Shown: positions 54,188 through 63,564 of the stretch, one piece after another
How positions within the stretch are numbered: position 1 is the first letter of the stretch
Layout: each line of letters opens with the position of its first letter
The notes under the pieces: model-generated
The model's input: the letters and a program-made list of their open reading frames with translations, nothing else
What the model was told of the DNA's origin: nothing
The model's database searches: none
Program-made: the position numbers and the translations under genes
From: Thermodesulfobacteriota bacterium
GTDB taxonomy: Bacteria; Desulfobacterota; DSM-4660; Desulfatiglandales; Desulfatiglandaceae
DNA length: 64,000 nt
Direction of reading: 5' to 3'
Assembly (NCBI GenBank): GCA_028278625.1
Contig: JANQDY010000129.1
Coordinates: 15,845-79,844 of the forward strand

Positions 54188-55411
54188 CTAATGCATCGAA
54201 TCGACGGTTGTTTCATTGTCATTGATCAAACCGATGGTATCCCATCGGTTGCACTGGGGACACTGCCATAGGAGTTCATTCGGTTCAAAACCGCATCGGA
54301 AACACCTGAACCTCAGATAGGGCACGGTGAGGCCTTCGATGATCTCGCTGTAATCTCTAAGCATATCTTCTTTCGCGTCGTTGTCTAAGAACATCCGGCC
54401 TCTAAATCGCCTCGCCTCCCAGAAGCCCGGATTCAGTGAAAGGGCTTTATTGATCTCCTTTAAAGCACCCTCCATGTCATGTTCGTTGTACAAATAGCGG
54501 GCAAGGGCCATATGGGTAAAGGCATCCGGGTTCAACCGGGCGCATTCCTTGAGGAAGTCCTCAACCGGCTCCAGGTTTTTCATCTTGCTGTAGGCCCCTT
54601 CCAGGCGGCCATAGGCCAGAAACGTGAATTGAGGCGCCACTTCGGCCACCTTTTTCCACGCTGAAATGGCTTTTTTATACTCCTGCTTTTTGAAATGGAG
54701 GTCCCCAAGATGAAGATATGCATCCACGCACTCCTTGTGGATTGATATGGCTTTATTGAAGAACCCCTTTGCTCTCGCCACATCATCCTTTTCCTGGCAG
54801 ACTTTACCGGCTTCCACCAGATGATGGGCCATGATATTTTCGTGACGGCCACTTTCAAGTCTGGCAATTCTCTGCCGCGTGGCATGGGCGCTTTCCCAGT
54901 CTTTCAATCCTTCATAGATGCTTTCGATCTCCTTAAGGGTGCTCACATCATCGGGATTCTTTTCAGAAACCTGTAGAAATGTTTTGAGCGCGCGGTTTAG
55001 AAAACCACCCTTTCGATAATCCTTCCCGAGATCGAAAAGCGCGCCGATCTTGATCTGCTCGTCGATATTGGGGCGCAGAATAATGTTCTGCCGGATCCGG
55101 ATGGCCCGATCGATATCACCCTTTGAACGGTACAGGTTTCCCAGGGTCACGTAGGTTTCAATGGTATTGGAATTGACCTGAACCGATTTTGTAAACTCTT
55201 CGATGGCCTGATCGTGGTCATTGGAAAGGAGGTACTGCACCCCCTTGAAAAAAGAACTGTCTCCCCTGTTTTCAGAGGTCGGAGGTTCTTTTCCCACGGG
55301 AGACCGCATGCGTCTTCCCAAAAAAAGCCCTAATGCCAGAAAAACAACAGCCGTCAGGAGAATCAGCTGGCTACCACCACCGGTGAACCATTGCCAGGTA
55401 GACTCCAGCAT
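54188..55411 (-). CDS. lapB: LapB (YciM)-type TPR protein with C-terminal zinc ribbon
   Basis: 407 residues from ATG 55,411. One N-terminal membrane anchor (LILLTAVVFLALGLFLG), about nine TPR units from 45 to 345, and a rubredoxin-like CFRCGF...CPQC zinc site at the end. This is the architecture of LapB, which controls LpxC proteolysis and LPS assembly. The lapA gene lies upstream as in enterobacteria. Confidence 0.9.
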   Translation of the reverse strand: MLESTWQWFTGGGSQLILLTAVVFLALGLFLGRRMRSPVGKEPPTSENRGDSSFFKGVQYLLSNDHDQAIEEFTKSVQVNSNTIETYVTLGNLYRSKGDIDRAIRIRQNIILRPNIDEQIKIGALFDLGKDYRKGGFLNRALKTFLQVSEKNPDDVSTLKEIESIYEGLKDWESAHATRQRIARLESGRHENIMAHHLVEAGKVCQEKDDVARAKGFFNKAISIHKECVDAYLHLGDLHFKKQEYKKAISAWKKVAEVAPQFTFLAYGRLEGAYSKMKNLEPVEDFLKECARLNPDAFTHMALARYLYNEHDMEGALKEINKALSLNPGFWEARRFRGRMFLDNDAKEDMLRDYSEIIEGLTVPYLRFRCFRCGFEPNELLWQCPQCNRWDTIGLINDNETTVDSMH

Positions 55412-55475
55412 GGGGACCTCTCCTTAACAGACCGTACAAATTCCGGCGGTTTTGAATCCAGGCGAGAAGACATGA

Positions 55476-55844
55476 TCATGAGGTTACTTGCGGGGGCGGA
55501 GCGGGGTTTACCTCATCACTTGTGGTCATATTTTCCGTTGTAACCGGCAGGTTCCGCAGGGAATTGAGTTCCATCTCGTTATTCTTCACGTCCTTCATCA
55601 GGGCTTTGATCTGGCGCTTAAAAGCAAAACGTTCCGAAAGCCCGAATAACCAGGTCACCAACACGCCAAAGAGAAAGGTCAAAACAGCGATCAGGAATAT
55701 GGACAAATCCGCCGTCTGATATTCCAAAAAGATCAGATTGATCTTGAAATGTATTTTTGTGTTCAACGCCGCATAATTCTGAACCGACAGCACCACCACA
55801 AGCAGCATTAAGAGAATAACAATCAGCACTTTGAGTTGTTTCAT
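55476..55844 (-). CDS. lapA: LapA family membrane protein
   Basis: 122 residues from ATG 55,844 with GGAGG upstream. Two hydrophobic helices (residues 5-20 and 45-68) are followed by a short coiled segment (IKALMKDVKNNEMELNSL), matching LapA/DUF1049. It probably works with LapB in LPS assembly. Confidence 0.85.
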   Translation of the reverse strand: MKQLKVLIVILLMLLVVVLSVQNYAALNTKIHFKINLIFLEYQTADLSIFLIAVLTFLFGVLVTWLFGLSERFAFKRQIKALMKDVKNNEMELNSLRNLPVTTENMTTSDEVNPAPPPQVTS

Positions 55845-55880
55845 ATCTTACCTCCGAATTGGGTCATTTTTAGTGCCTTA

Positions 55881-56056
55881 TTTCCAAAAACCCTGTAACA
55901 AAAAACGAGAAAGTTTCTAGCTTAACAACCATGTCGCTTTTACAAAGAATCCAGAAGTCAGAATTCAGGAGTCAGAATAGAATGATGGTGCTTCTTTTAT
56001 TCTGAATTCTGACTCCTGACCCCTGAATTCTTGGGTTGCGGGCGCAGCCCGCCTTA
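55881..56056 (-). repeat. Dispersed intergenic repeat, copy B (inverted relative to copy A)
   Basis: When read on the minus strand, this 176-base stretch aligns to copy A almost base for base, including the GCGGGC hairpin, CAGGAGTCAGAATTCAGAAT and the GCTAGAAA tail. Differences are a few substitutions and a short indel. It lies between lapA and the phosphodiesterase gene. Confidence 0.88.
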
Positions 56057-56063
56057 GAAATCC

Positions 56064-56540
56064 CTATACCGGAATAATCCGCCCTTTAATCGTTTCCGTT
56101 AACTCCAGAATACCGATACTGTTCAGACCATTCTTACTGTAACCGGTGGCCGTCCCCGGGTTGAATAACAATATCCCCTCCCTTACGTGGTTGACGGGAA
56201 TATGAGAATGGCCGTAGATGATCACATCCACGCCCCGAAAAAGAGGGATAATCCGCTCTTCCAGGTCCATTGCCGCGCCCCAGCCGTGAATGATCCCCAA
56301 GCGATGTTGCCCGGCTTGGATAATCTTCTTCTCGGGAAGCATTCCCTTTAACGGCATGGGATCCATATTCCCATGAACACCGTGAAACTCTTTCCTTTCA
56401 AGGAATTCGACAATATTTGGGGAAACAACATCTCCCGCATGGACAATCATGTCCGCATCGGAAAGATATGTGTTGTAGATGTCCAAGAAGTCGCGGTTCA
56501 CCTGATACAGATGCGTATCCGAAAGTACACCGATTTTCAC
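56064..56540 (-). CDS. YfcE/MJ0936-type metallophosphodiesterase
   Basis: 158 residues from GTG 56,540, with GGAG eight bases upstream. The calcineurin-like metal motifs are complete: SDTHLY, HAGD, HGNMD, HGWG and YGHSHIP. It is expected to hydrolyse small phosphodiesters with Mn or other divalent metals. The physiological substrate is unknown. It is divergent from the zinc-ribbon gene. Confidence 0.9.
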   Translation of the reverse strand: MKIGVLSDTHLYQVNRDFLDIYNTYLSDADMIVHAGDVVSPNIVEFLERKEFHGVHGNMDPMPLKGMLPEKKIIQAGQHRLGIIHGWGAAMDLEERIIPLFRGVDVIIYGHSHIPVNHVREGILLFNPGTATGYSKNGLNSIGILELTETIKGRIIPV

Positions 56541-56557
56541 GCTTTCACTCCATGGTT

Positions 56558-56586
56558 TATATATACGGTCAATCCGCTTTGGTCAA
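56558..56586 (-). promoter_or_regulatory. Probable promoter of the phosphodiesterase gene
   Basis: On the minus strand TTGACC (56,586-56,581) and TATATA (56,563-56,558) are 17 bases apart, shortly before the GTG at 56,540. Confidence 0.5.
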
Positions 56587-56734
56587 AATCGCTTCGAGTA
56601 TATCAACCCGCAAAAAAAAGACAAGATTTATCTGGCTGCACCCCGGACCGTTGACGCTCGCAAAATATTCCTGTAATAACAACAAACAATTCACCAATGA
56701 CGAATAAGAACCTCGGATGAAAGGTTGACACAAA

Positions 56735-57223
56735 ATGCCCATTTACGAATTCTACTGTTCCGAATGTCATATGATTTTCAATTTTTTTTCAAAAACCATT
56801 AACACGGAAAAGAAACCCTTGTGCCCCCAGTGCGACAGGGTTCGGTTGGAAAGGCATATGTCGATTTTTGCAACCCCCAAGAACCGGGGCGAAGAAGATG
56901 ATTCGGGTCTGCCCGACCTGGATGAAAGCAAAATGGAACAGGCCATGAACCTGCTGGCGTCGGAAGCTGAGCATCTGGATGAAAATGACCCCAGGCAGGC
57001 GGCAAAACTCATGCGCAAATTGACGGATATGACCGGGCTCAATCTGGGGGACGGCATGGAAGAAGCCCTCAGCCGCATGGAGAGGGGCGAGGATCCCGAA
57101 GCCATTGAATCTGAAATGGGGGACCTCCTCGAAGGGGAAGATCCGTTTTCTTTTGGAAAGAGGATTGTCAAGGCCAGAAAAGCGCTCCCGCCGAGGGTCG
57201 ATGAAAAGCTTTATGATTTATGA
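56735..57223 (+). CDS. FmdB-family zinc-ribbon protein
   Basis: 162 residues. The N-terminal FmdB ribbon is MPIYEFYCSECH...CPQC with two CxxC pairs. It is followed by an acidic helical C-terminus (residues 50-162) longer than in the shortest family members. FmdB proteins are small putative regulators, and the role here is not known. A terminator hairpin follows the stop. Confidence 0.85.
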   Translation: MPIYEFYCSECHMIFNFFSKTINTEKKPLCPQCDRVRLERHMSIFATPKNRGEEDDSGLPDLDESKMEQAMNLLASEAEHLDENDPRQAAKLMRKLTDMTGLNLGDGMEEALSRMERGEDPEAIESEMGDLLEGEDPFSFGKRIVKARKALPPRVDEKLYDL

Positions 57224-57227
57224 TAAA

Positions 57228-57264
57228 AGGGTGCAGGGGGCAGGGACCTTACACCCTGCACCCT
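57228..57264. terminator. Bidirectional terminator
   Basis: A perfect 11-base stem AGGGTGCAGGG (57,228-57,238) / CCCTGCACCCT (57,254-57,264) lies between convergent genes. A short A-run precedes it on the plus strand and reads as T on the minus strand. It probably ends both the FmdB-like and UPF0280 transcripts. Confidence 0.82.
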
Positions 57265-57271
57265 AAAAGAA

Positions 57272-58003
57272 CTAAATCTCAACAAGTTCAACATCCCCCC
57301 ACGCCGTCATGGTATCTTTTATAATTACGACCCCCCCCAATATGCCGCCGATTTCCGCTGCCCAGGAGCCAACCCGCTCAAGATCTTTAACCCCCTTTAC
57401 CCGGTTTCCCAGGGCGGTTGCCGCTGCATCAGCCAGGGCCGTTGATTCTGAAAGAAGGCACACCACATCGGTGACGCCTTGGCTCAAGGAGTGACCCACG
57501 GTTGCCGAGGAAGAACATACGCCAAGGGGCATCACACCCTCACTGATTCGTAATCCGAGTTTTCCGCTCAGGGGGGATGGCCCGGCAAATATCGATACCG
57601 TAACAGCACGGTTGGCCGCCACGTAGACATCCCCGCCGTTTTCAACAATCACCTGCCCGGTTAAACCGGCGAGCCCCTCTCCCACCCGTTGAGCCATGGC
57701 TCCCGCAACCGATGCCATTGGACCCACACCCGCTTTTCTTGAAGAAAGGACCATGTCTTTTACAATGGGGGGTGCCAAAGGGTCATCTTCAAGGGGCGCA
57801 AGGGCGGTCAAAAACCGGGGGTGAATCCCGATATAGTTTTCGAGCTGGTGACGAAACATGAAAACAAGATCCCGGGCCTCTTTTTCAAGGTTCGATTCCG
57901 CACCAATCCATAGGTCCGTCTCACGCACGGCTACCTGAAAAAAAGTCAGGTCCCCTGCATGAACACCGTGCCTGTAAGTCCGGTCCTGATAAGGATTTCT
58001 CAT
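57272..58003 (-). CDS. UPF0280 (ApbE-like) family protein
   Basis: 243 residues from ATG 58,003; a TTG at 58,018 is possible and neither has a strong ribosome site. Family motifs: YRHGVHAGDLTFFQVAVRETDLWI-type N-terminus, GVGPMASVAGAMAQ and ENGGDVYV, which resemble ApbE flavin transferases. Function is not established. It is convergent with the FmdB-like gene. Confidence 0.83.
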   Translation of the reverse strand: MRNPYQDRTYRHGVHAGDLTFFQVAVRETDLWIGAESNLEKEARDLVFMFRHQLENYIGIHPRFLTALAPLEDDPLAPPIVKDMVLSSRKAGVGPMASVAGAMAQRVGEGLAGLTGQVIVENGGDVYVAANRAVTVSIFAGPSPLSGKLGLRISEGVMPLGVCSSSATVGHSLSQGVTDVVCLLSESTALADAAATALGNRVKGVKDLERVGSWAAEIGGILGGVVIIKDTMTAWGDVELVEI

Positions 58004-58018
58004 TTCATTTTTCTGCAA

Positions 58019-58417
58019 TGATCGTTGTCATGATGCGTAGAGATTGGGTGAATGGGGGCGTCTTGCGAAGATCCGTCAAAAAAAAGGCTTCCCAAAATGC
58101 CGTTGTCTTCCTCCAGACTAATCTTCCCTCCTAAAGGTTTAAGACCCTGGAAGAACAGATGCACGCACACCCGAGAAGCCGCCCTTTAAGTATCATCAAC
58201 TGCTTCCCTGATTTTTGGAGCTGGATGACACCTAAAATGCAATTTATGTATATACGGTAGGTATCTGCAAAATTCCTGCCATAAACACGATGCACTAAAA
58301 CTACCTGATTTTGCGAGACCTTTGTTGAAACGGACTCCCCGATATCATGGATTGTATTAAAAAGAACACAGAAAGGGAGGTAAAAAAGCCACGTTTGATC
58401 ATGGTGGCGCTGAATCC
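58019..58417. other. Intergenic region without recognisable gene
   Basis: 399 bases between nnrD/E and the UPF0280 gene. A 112-residue frame on the minus strand here has a composition unlike a real protein and overlaps the nnrD/E end. No terminator, tRNA or repeat was recognised. Confidence 0.6.
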
Positions 58418-59992
58418 TCAAACAATCCGGGCGCCTCCGTAAGCGCTCGAAAAAACATCCTCGGACCACTCTCTGTCTTCCTTCAGGGCCTTTGGCAGGT
58501 GCTCGAGAATATCCTGGGCTGTCATACCGTCAGCACCCTTTGATTCCGCCGCAAGGTCCCCGGCAAGTCCGTGAAGGAAAACGCCTTTTAAAACGGCTTC
58601 CTCAAGGGTTAGGCCAAGACCGAACACGGCGGATATGGCCCCGGTGAGCACATCCCCTGAACCGGCCGTTGCCATGCCCGCATTCCCTGACATGTTGATA
58701 AAAACGCGGCCATCCGGAAAGCCGACGAGACTGTGGGCCCCTTTCAGAACGATCATCGCTTTCAGGCTTTCCGCCGTGCGTTGTAGAATTTCTATTCTGT
58801 CGCCGGCAATTCTTTCGGTATCAAGCCCTGTAATCCTGGCCATCTCCCCCGGGTGGGGCGTCAGGATGGTCTCCGATTTTCGCTCTCTCAGAATATCCAG
58901 GTCTTCACAGACGGCACTGATGCCGTCCCCATCCAGCAATAGCGGCACTTCCAGCTCTTTTGCCAGCGCTCTTACCAGGGTTGCCGTTTCAGCATCCAAT
59001 GACAATCCCGGACCCATAATCACCATGTCCATGCTGTTGCCGATTTCCAGCAGTTTATCCCTGTTCTTCATGGCAATGGCACCGGAATCGGTCTCCTTTT
59101 GCGGCAACAACACGATTTCACTCCCTTTTCCGGCGATAAAGGGGGTAATGGATTGTGGGGCCGCCAGTCTGGAATACCCGCCGCCCGCCTTTAAAAATGA
59201 GAGGGCCGCAAAATAGGGAGCGCCGAAATACCCCGAAGCACCTGAAATGAACAGAACCTGTCCCACACTACCCTTATGGGCATCAGGATTTCTTCGGGGG
59301 AGGCTGATATGCGGTATGACATTGATCTTAAGATCCCCGGAATCATACAACTCAGGTGGAAAAGAGATATGTGTCACGTACAATTGACCGCATCGGTCAA
59401 ACCCCGGATAAAGGAGATTTCCCAGTTTGGGAAGGCCGAAGGTGACCGTGTAATCCGCCTTTACGGCAATCCCCAGCACTTCTCCCGTGTTTCCCGAAAC
59501 ACCGGAAGGGATATCCGCGCTAAAAACGGTTTTCCCACTGTTGTTGATGTGTGAAATGACATCTCCATAGAGCCCCTTCACCTCTCTTTCGAGGCCCGTT
59601 CCCAGAATCGCATCCACAATGGCATGGGAATGGACAATGTCCACGCCAACTGAATCCGGGTCTTTGACTTCCACAATCTCAACGGGCAAACGCTTCAGAA
59701 TATCCAGATTCAGCTTCGCCGCGCCCCGGTACTTTTTCTGATCCCCAAGGATGTATGTCTTGACGAATCCCCCGTTTGAATGCAGCTTCCTGGCCACAAC
59801 AAATCCGTCGCCGCCATTATTGCCCAGTCCGCAAAAGACCAAAAATCGCCTCCCCTTGATGCCGAATCTGTTCATTATCACAAAATAGAGCGCGTCACCG
59901 GCATTTTCCATGAGCAGTTCTTCTTTGATGCCGTAGGTTTCGATGGCGGTCCGATCCAATTCTCTCATTTCATTGACAGTGCTGACTTTCAT
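58418..59992 (-). CDS. nnrDE: Bifunctional NAD(P)H-hydrate epimerase / ADP-dependent dehydratase
   Basis: 524 residues from ATG 59,992, preceded by AAGG eight bases upstream. The N-terminal YjeF epimerase domain (about 1-215: CGLGNNGGDGFVVAR, SADIPSGVSG) is followed by the carbohydrate-kinase-fold dehydratase (LDGDGIS, LTPHPGEMARI, AGSGDVLTGAI). It repairs damaged NADHX/NADPHX. Gene context adds nothing specific. Confidence 0.95.
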   Translation of the reverse strand: MKVSTVNEMRELDRTAIETYGIKEELLMENAGDALYFVIMNRFGIKGRRFLVFCGLGNNGGDGFVVARKLHSNGGFVKTYILGDQKKYRGAAKLNLDILKRLPVEIVEVKDPDSVGVDIVHSHAIVDAILGTGLEREVKGLYGDVISHINNSGKTVFSADIPSGVSGNTGEVLGIAVKADYTVTFGLPKLGNLLYPGFDRCGQLYVTHISFPPELYDSGDLKINVIPHISLPRRNPDAHKGSVGQVLFISGASGYFGAPYFAALSFLKAGGGYSRLAAPQSITPFIAGKGSEIVLLPQKETDSGAIAMKNRDKLLEIGNSMDMVIMGPGLSLDAETATLVRALAKELEVPLLLDGDGISAVCEDLDILRERKSETILTPHPGEMARITGLDTERIAGDRIEILQRTAESLKAMIVLKGAHSLVGFPDGRVFINMSGNAGMATAGSGDVLTGAISAVFGLGLTLEEAVLKGVFLHGLAGDLAAESKGADGMTAQDILEHLPKALKEDREWSEDVFSSAYGGARIV

Positions 59993-60114
59993 GATTTCAC
60001 CTTCGAGCTCGTTTGAAAGATTCAACTTATTTTTTATCAATACACATAAATGCCGTCAATAAATTCTTGACAGGGGCATCCGGGGCAAAATAGGTTTCAT
60101 ATAACTCAGACAAA

Positions 60115-60549
60115 ATGTATCAGCGTGTATTTATGGAAAATCGAAAGACCTGCGAAGTAGAGATTAAAGTCCCGTTCCATGATCTCGATCCCATGAACAT
60201 TGTCTGGCACGGGAACGTGCTCAAGTATTTCGATGTGGCCCGATTCGCGCTGCTGGACCAATGCGGCATTGACCTTCAAGCATATTATGAAAGAACCGGC
60301 TGTATCTTCCCCATCATCAAAACCTTCACCAAACACATTATCGCTCTTCGCAACCGCGACGAACTTCTCTGCAGGGTCACGGTGCTGGAAGCGAAGGTCA
60401 AAATCGTCATGGATTTTGAAATCAGGCGCAAGGGTCATGGGGAAATTTGCGTGAAAGGGAGAAGCGAGCAGGTGGGAGTGGTATATCCGGACATGGAAAT
60501 AATGTTCGAAATCCCTCTGGACATTCGAAAGCGCCTGGGATTTGGATAA
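60115..60549 (+). CDS. Hotdog-fold acyl-CoA/ACP thioesterase (YbgC type)
   Basis: 144 residues; ATG 60,115 or 60,133. The 4HBT motif is present with its catalytic Asp: VPFHDLDPMNIVWHGN near residues 19-34, then VLKYFDVAR. It hydrolyses acyl thioesters. The stop overlaps the start of the next acyltransferase gene by a few bases, making it the first gene of a small lipid-type cluster. Confidence 0.88.
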   Translation: MYQRVFMENRKTCEVEIKVPFHDLDPMNIVWHGNVLKYFDVARFALLDQCGIDLQAYYERTGCIFPIIKTFTKHIIALRNRDELLCRVTVLEAKVKIVMDFEIRRKGHGEICVKGRSEQVGVVYPDMEIMFEIPLDIRKRLGFG

Positions 60550-61465
60550 GTTAGGCCCGGAATACGAGTGGTCTATGAAATCATGGTTCTACAAAACACT
60601 CATCTCCGGATCAAAGAGATTCGGCATATGGTTTTTCAAGCTTTTCGCCTGGTTTGTTGCAACGGGCTATTTTCTATTCCGCCCCCATCGCGTGAAAACG
60701 GGAATCGACTTTTACAGGGCCCTGTTTCCTGGCCGGCCTTTGATACACCATGTATGGTGCACCTTTAGACAATTCCACAGTTTTACGAATGTTTTTCTCG
60801 AAAGGGTCATCCTGGCGGCTCCTGAAAACACGGCACTTTTCTCCTCAACGGGGCTTGGCCATCTGAAACGGGCCGTAGAAGATCGCTCCGGAGGGGTCAT
60901 TATCATGTCTCATGCGGGTAACTGGGAGGCCGCGGCCCATCACTTGAGGAGAATACTCCCTGAAATCAACTTGCTTCTGTACATGGGCCGGAAACAGAAG
61001 GAGGAAATTGAGAAATTCCAGAAAGAGGATTTAATGGATTCCGGCATAAGGGTCCTTGCCGTGGACGAGAAGAGCGGTTCCCCCTTTGAAATCGTCGAAG
61101 GCGTGAAACATCTTAGAGGCGGGGGCATGATCTCCATGGCGGGAGACGTGCTATGGCGGAAAGATCAGCGGAACGTGAAAGTCTCTTTCCTGGGTCATGA
61201 AGCCCTCCTTCCCGAAACACCCTACCTCTTTGCCCTTCTATCAAATGTCCCCCTCTATTTCTTCTTTGCCTGGCGGACCGGAAAAGGACGTTACCACGTT
61301 TCCATCAGTGAACCGATCCCAATGAAATGTGATTCACGGGCTCAAAGACAACAAACCATTATTGAAACAGCCCAAAGATATGCCGATCATCTGGCCGAAA
61401 ATATTAGGAAATATCCTTTCCAGTGGTACCATTTTGAGCCTTTTCTGGGGAAAAAACGCGATTGA
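60542..61465 (+). CDS. LpxL/HtrB-like acyltransferase
   Basis: 307 residues from TTG 60,542 (ATG 60,575 is the alternative). A membrane segment lies near residues 30-48. The catalytic HX4E motif is HAGNWE near residue 124, and the family's GDVLWRKDQR and LPETPYLFAL segments follow. Such enzymes move an acyl chain from ACP to a lipid acceptor. Adjacent ACP, ketosynthase and thioesterase genes suggest a specialised acyl chain rather than ordinary lipid A. Confidence 0.87.
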   Translation: MDKLGPEYEWSMKSWFYKTLISGSKRFGIWFFKLFAWFVATGYFLFRPHRVKTGIDFYRALFPGRPLIHHVWCTFRQFHSFTNVFLERVILAAPENTALFSSTGLGHLKRAVEDRSGGVIIMSHAGNWEAAAHHLRRILPEINLLLYMGRKQKEEIEKFQKEDLMDSGIRVLAVDEKSGSPFEIVEGVKHLRGGGMISMAGDVLWRKDQRNVKVSFLGHEALLPETPYLFALLSNVPLYFFFAWRTGKGRYHVSISEPIPMKCDSRAQRQQTIIETAQRYADHLAENIRKYPFQWYHFEPFLGKKRD

Positions 61466-61504
61466 CACCTTAACACCAATCCAATACCATTGGCCTCAAA
61501 ACCA

Positions 61505-61777
61505 ATGAGACCACCCATGACACGAGAAGACATAACAGCAAAAATACTCGATATTTTTGAAACGGAATTTGAAATTATCAACCCCGGCCTGGATGACAAT
61601 CTGACCGAAGCCCATGATTTCGACAGCATCGATGCGCTGGAACTGTTGGGGGAAATCGAAAAAATGCTCGGTTCGGAGTTAACCCGCCAGGAAAAAAAGG
61701 ACTCCATGGAGATCCGTACCATCAATCAGATCTGTGATTATGTGGTATCCCTCGCCATAAAAAGGGGTTTGATGTAG
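61505..61777 (+). CDS. Acyl carrier protein
   Basis: About 90 residues from ATG 61,505 (61,517 also possible). The phosphopantetheine serine is in FDSIDALELLG. Predicted four-helix ACP. It is not the housekeeping AcpP, whose typical DSLDTVEL sequence differs. It probably serves the ketosynthase and acyltransferase next to it. Confidence 0.9.
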   Translation: MRPPMTREDITAKILDIFETEFEIINPGLDDNLTEAHDFDSIDALELLGEIEKMLGSELTRQEKKDSMEIRTINQICDYVVSLAIKRGLM

Positions 61778-61780
61778 GTC

Positions 61781-61945
61781 TAACGCGGGCTACGCCCGCA
61801 ACCCAAGAATTCAGGAGTCAGGAGCCAGAATTCAGAATGTAAAGTAGGTGCCAAGTGCCATATTCTGGCTACTGGATTCTGGATTCTGAATTCTCGCAAA
61901 AGGCACAACCATATGTTTTCATAATAGAATTTTCTTGATTTTTCT
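61781..61945 (+). repeat. Dispersed intergenic repeat, copy C (diverged)
   Basis: It starts with the same GCGGGC-TAC-GCCCGC hairpin and AACCCAAGAATTCAGGAGTCAGG as the reverse of copy B, then diverges in the middle and has a looser tail (ATAGAATTTTCTTGATTTTTCTG). It separates the ACP and ketosynthase genes. Confidence 0.8.
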
Positions 61946-61979
61946 GACCGCAAACCTGGAGAGAAGACACTAGAATATC

Positions 61980-63215
61980 ATGGAGAGAAGAGTTGTCATT
62001 ACGGCCGCTTCGGCCATCACACCCATCGGCCACGGCAGAGACGCCCTGATCGAAAGTCTCATAAATGGGACGTCCGGGGTCCGGAAACTAAAAGAAGACG
62101 ATCTTCTGACCGAAAGGGTGGAGTCCCAGGTATTCGGTACCGTCAGCTACCCCATTGATTTTGATTTCAAAAGAAAATACCGAAAAACCATGGGGCCCGT
62201 GGCCTATTATGCCTGTCAGGTGGTTAAGGAAGTGCTTGAATCCGCCGGGTTGGAACAGGACTTCATCTCATCCGGCAGACTCGGCGTGGCGTTCGGCTCC
62301 ACCCACGGCAGTCCCACGGTGCAGCGTCAGATTTATGAGCACTTTTTCAGCGGATCAAAAGAGCGGTTTGCCGCCATCGGCGCGGTGGATTATCTCAAGA
62401 GCATGGTGCATACCACGGCGGTCAATATTACCAAAATGTTTGAAATCACCGGCCGCGTCATATCATCCTGCACTGCCTGCACCACCAGCAGCCAGTCCAT
62501 GGGATTCGGCTACGAAGCCGTCAAATACGGCGTACAGGACGCCATGATTTGTGGCGGCGCCGACGAATATGACACCACTACGGTGGCGGTTTTCGACAAC
62601 CTGCTGGCCTGTTCAACGGAGTATAATGAGACACCCCACCTGACCCCCCGCCCATTTGATGTCAAGCGTGACGGCCTGGTGGTTGGAGAAGGGGCGGGAG
62701 CCGTTCTCCTTGAAGAATACGAGTGTGCCAGGAAACGCGGGGCTCACATCATTGGGGAAGTGATCGGCTACTGGTGCGGCAACAGCGGCGGGGATCTGAT
62801 CCTCCCCAACATGGAAGGGATCAAAGAGACCATCGTGGGGGGGCTCGAAAACGCGGGCCTTAATCCCGAAGACGTTGATTTTGTGAGCGCCCATGCCACC
62901 GCCACTAAAATGGGGGATGTGGCGGAAGCCATGGCCATTGGCAGCGTTTATGGGAAGGGTCCCCTTGTAACTGGCCTCAAAGGATACATGGGGCATACCA
63001 TGGGGTCCTGCGGTGTCATAGAGGCCATCATCACGCTATATATGATGGAGAAGGGGATCGTTGCGCCCACTCTGAACCTGGAGGACATCGATCCCAGATG
63101 TGATATGATCCGTCACACCCAAGAACTCCGTGAAACCCCCGTCAACATCGCTTCAGTTCAGAACTTTGCCTTCGGCGGCGTCAATACCTGCCTTTTTTTG
63201 AAAAAGTTTAGTTAA
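61980..63215 (+). CDS. Beta-ketoacyl-ACP synthase (FabF/FabB-like)
   Basis: 411 residues. The Cys-His-His triad is visible: SSCTACTTSSQ near residue 165, HATAT near 303, and YMGHTMGSCG near 335. It is a condensing enzyme distinct from the usual FabF by sequence around the active Cys (TACTTS instead of TACATG). With the ACP, thioesterase and acyltransferase genes it probably builds a specialised acyl chain. Confidence 0.92.
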   Translation: MERRVVITAASAITPIGHGRDALIESLINGTSGVRKLKEDDLLTERVESQVFGTVSYPIDFDFKRKYRKTMGPVAYYACQVVKEVLESAGLEQDFISSGRLGVAFGSTHGSPTVQRQIYEHFFSGSKERFAAIGAVDYLKSMVHTTAVNITKMFEITGRVISSCTACTTSSQSMGFGYEAVKYGVQDAMICGGADEYDTTTVAVFDNLLACSTEYNETPHLTPRPFDVKRDGLVVGEGAGAVLLEEYECARKRGAHIIGEVIGYWCGNSGGDLILPNMEGIKETIVGGLENAGLNPEDVDFVSAHATATKMGDVAEAMAIGSVYGKGPLVTGLKGYMGHTMGSCGVIEAIITLYMMEKGIVAPTLNLEDIDPRCDMIRHTQELRETPVNIASVQNFAFGGVNTCLFLKKFS

Positions 63216-63221
63216 AGTGCA

Positions 63222-63443
63222 TCAGAAAAGGCTTCGCCCTCTCGAGAAGATCTTTTCATTCTCCGGCACGCCCATGTCATTTTCAAAGGACGGGGGAGTT
63301 CCCTGTGATGGATTGTGATACCGCTGGTTATCAGCCGCACATGACACAAACAGTCCGAGCCCCGCCAGAACAAAAAAGGCGGAAAGCCTTGGTTTGGTGC
63401 TTTTAAACAGACGCTTTATGGTGTATTCTTTTATTCTATGCAT
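63222..63443 (-). CDS. Small putative lipoprotein
   Basis: 73 residues from ATG 63,443, with GGAGG about 11 bases upstream. The signal reads KRLFKSTKPRLSAFFVLAG followed by LFVSC, a lipobox. The mature part is short, polar and of unknown function. It is convergent with the ketosynthase gene, which ends seven bases away. Confidence 0.65.
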   Translation of the reverse strand: MHRIKEYTIKRLFKSTKPRLSAFFVLAGLGLFVSCAADNQRYHNPSQGTPPSFENDMGVPENEKIFSRGRSLF

Positions 63444-63564
63444 GGATAAAGGATCCTCCCCATGGACAATTTTTACTTTCTGAAACCGCAACCGACCCCT
63501 TCAGCATTCTTTATGCGTCGCATCGCGGAGGATCTATAGCACACTTAAGAAGAAAAAAGTACTA

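Noticed and set aside
58131..58469. 112-residue open frame on the minus strand next to nnrD/E
   Set aside because: It overlaps the true C-terminus of nnrD/E and has an irregular Cys/Arg-rich composition with no ribosome site.
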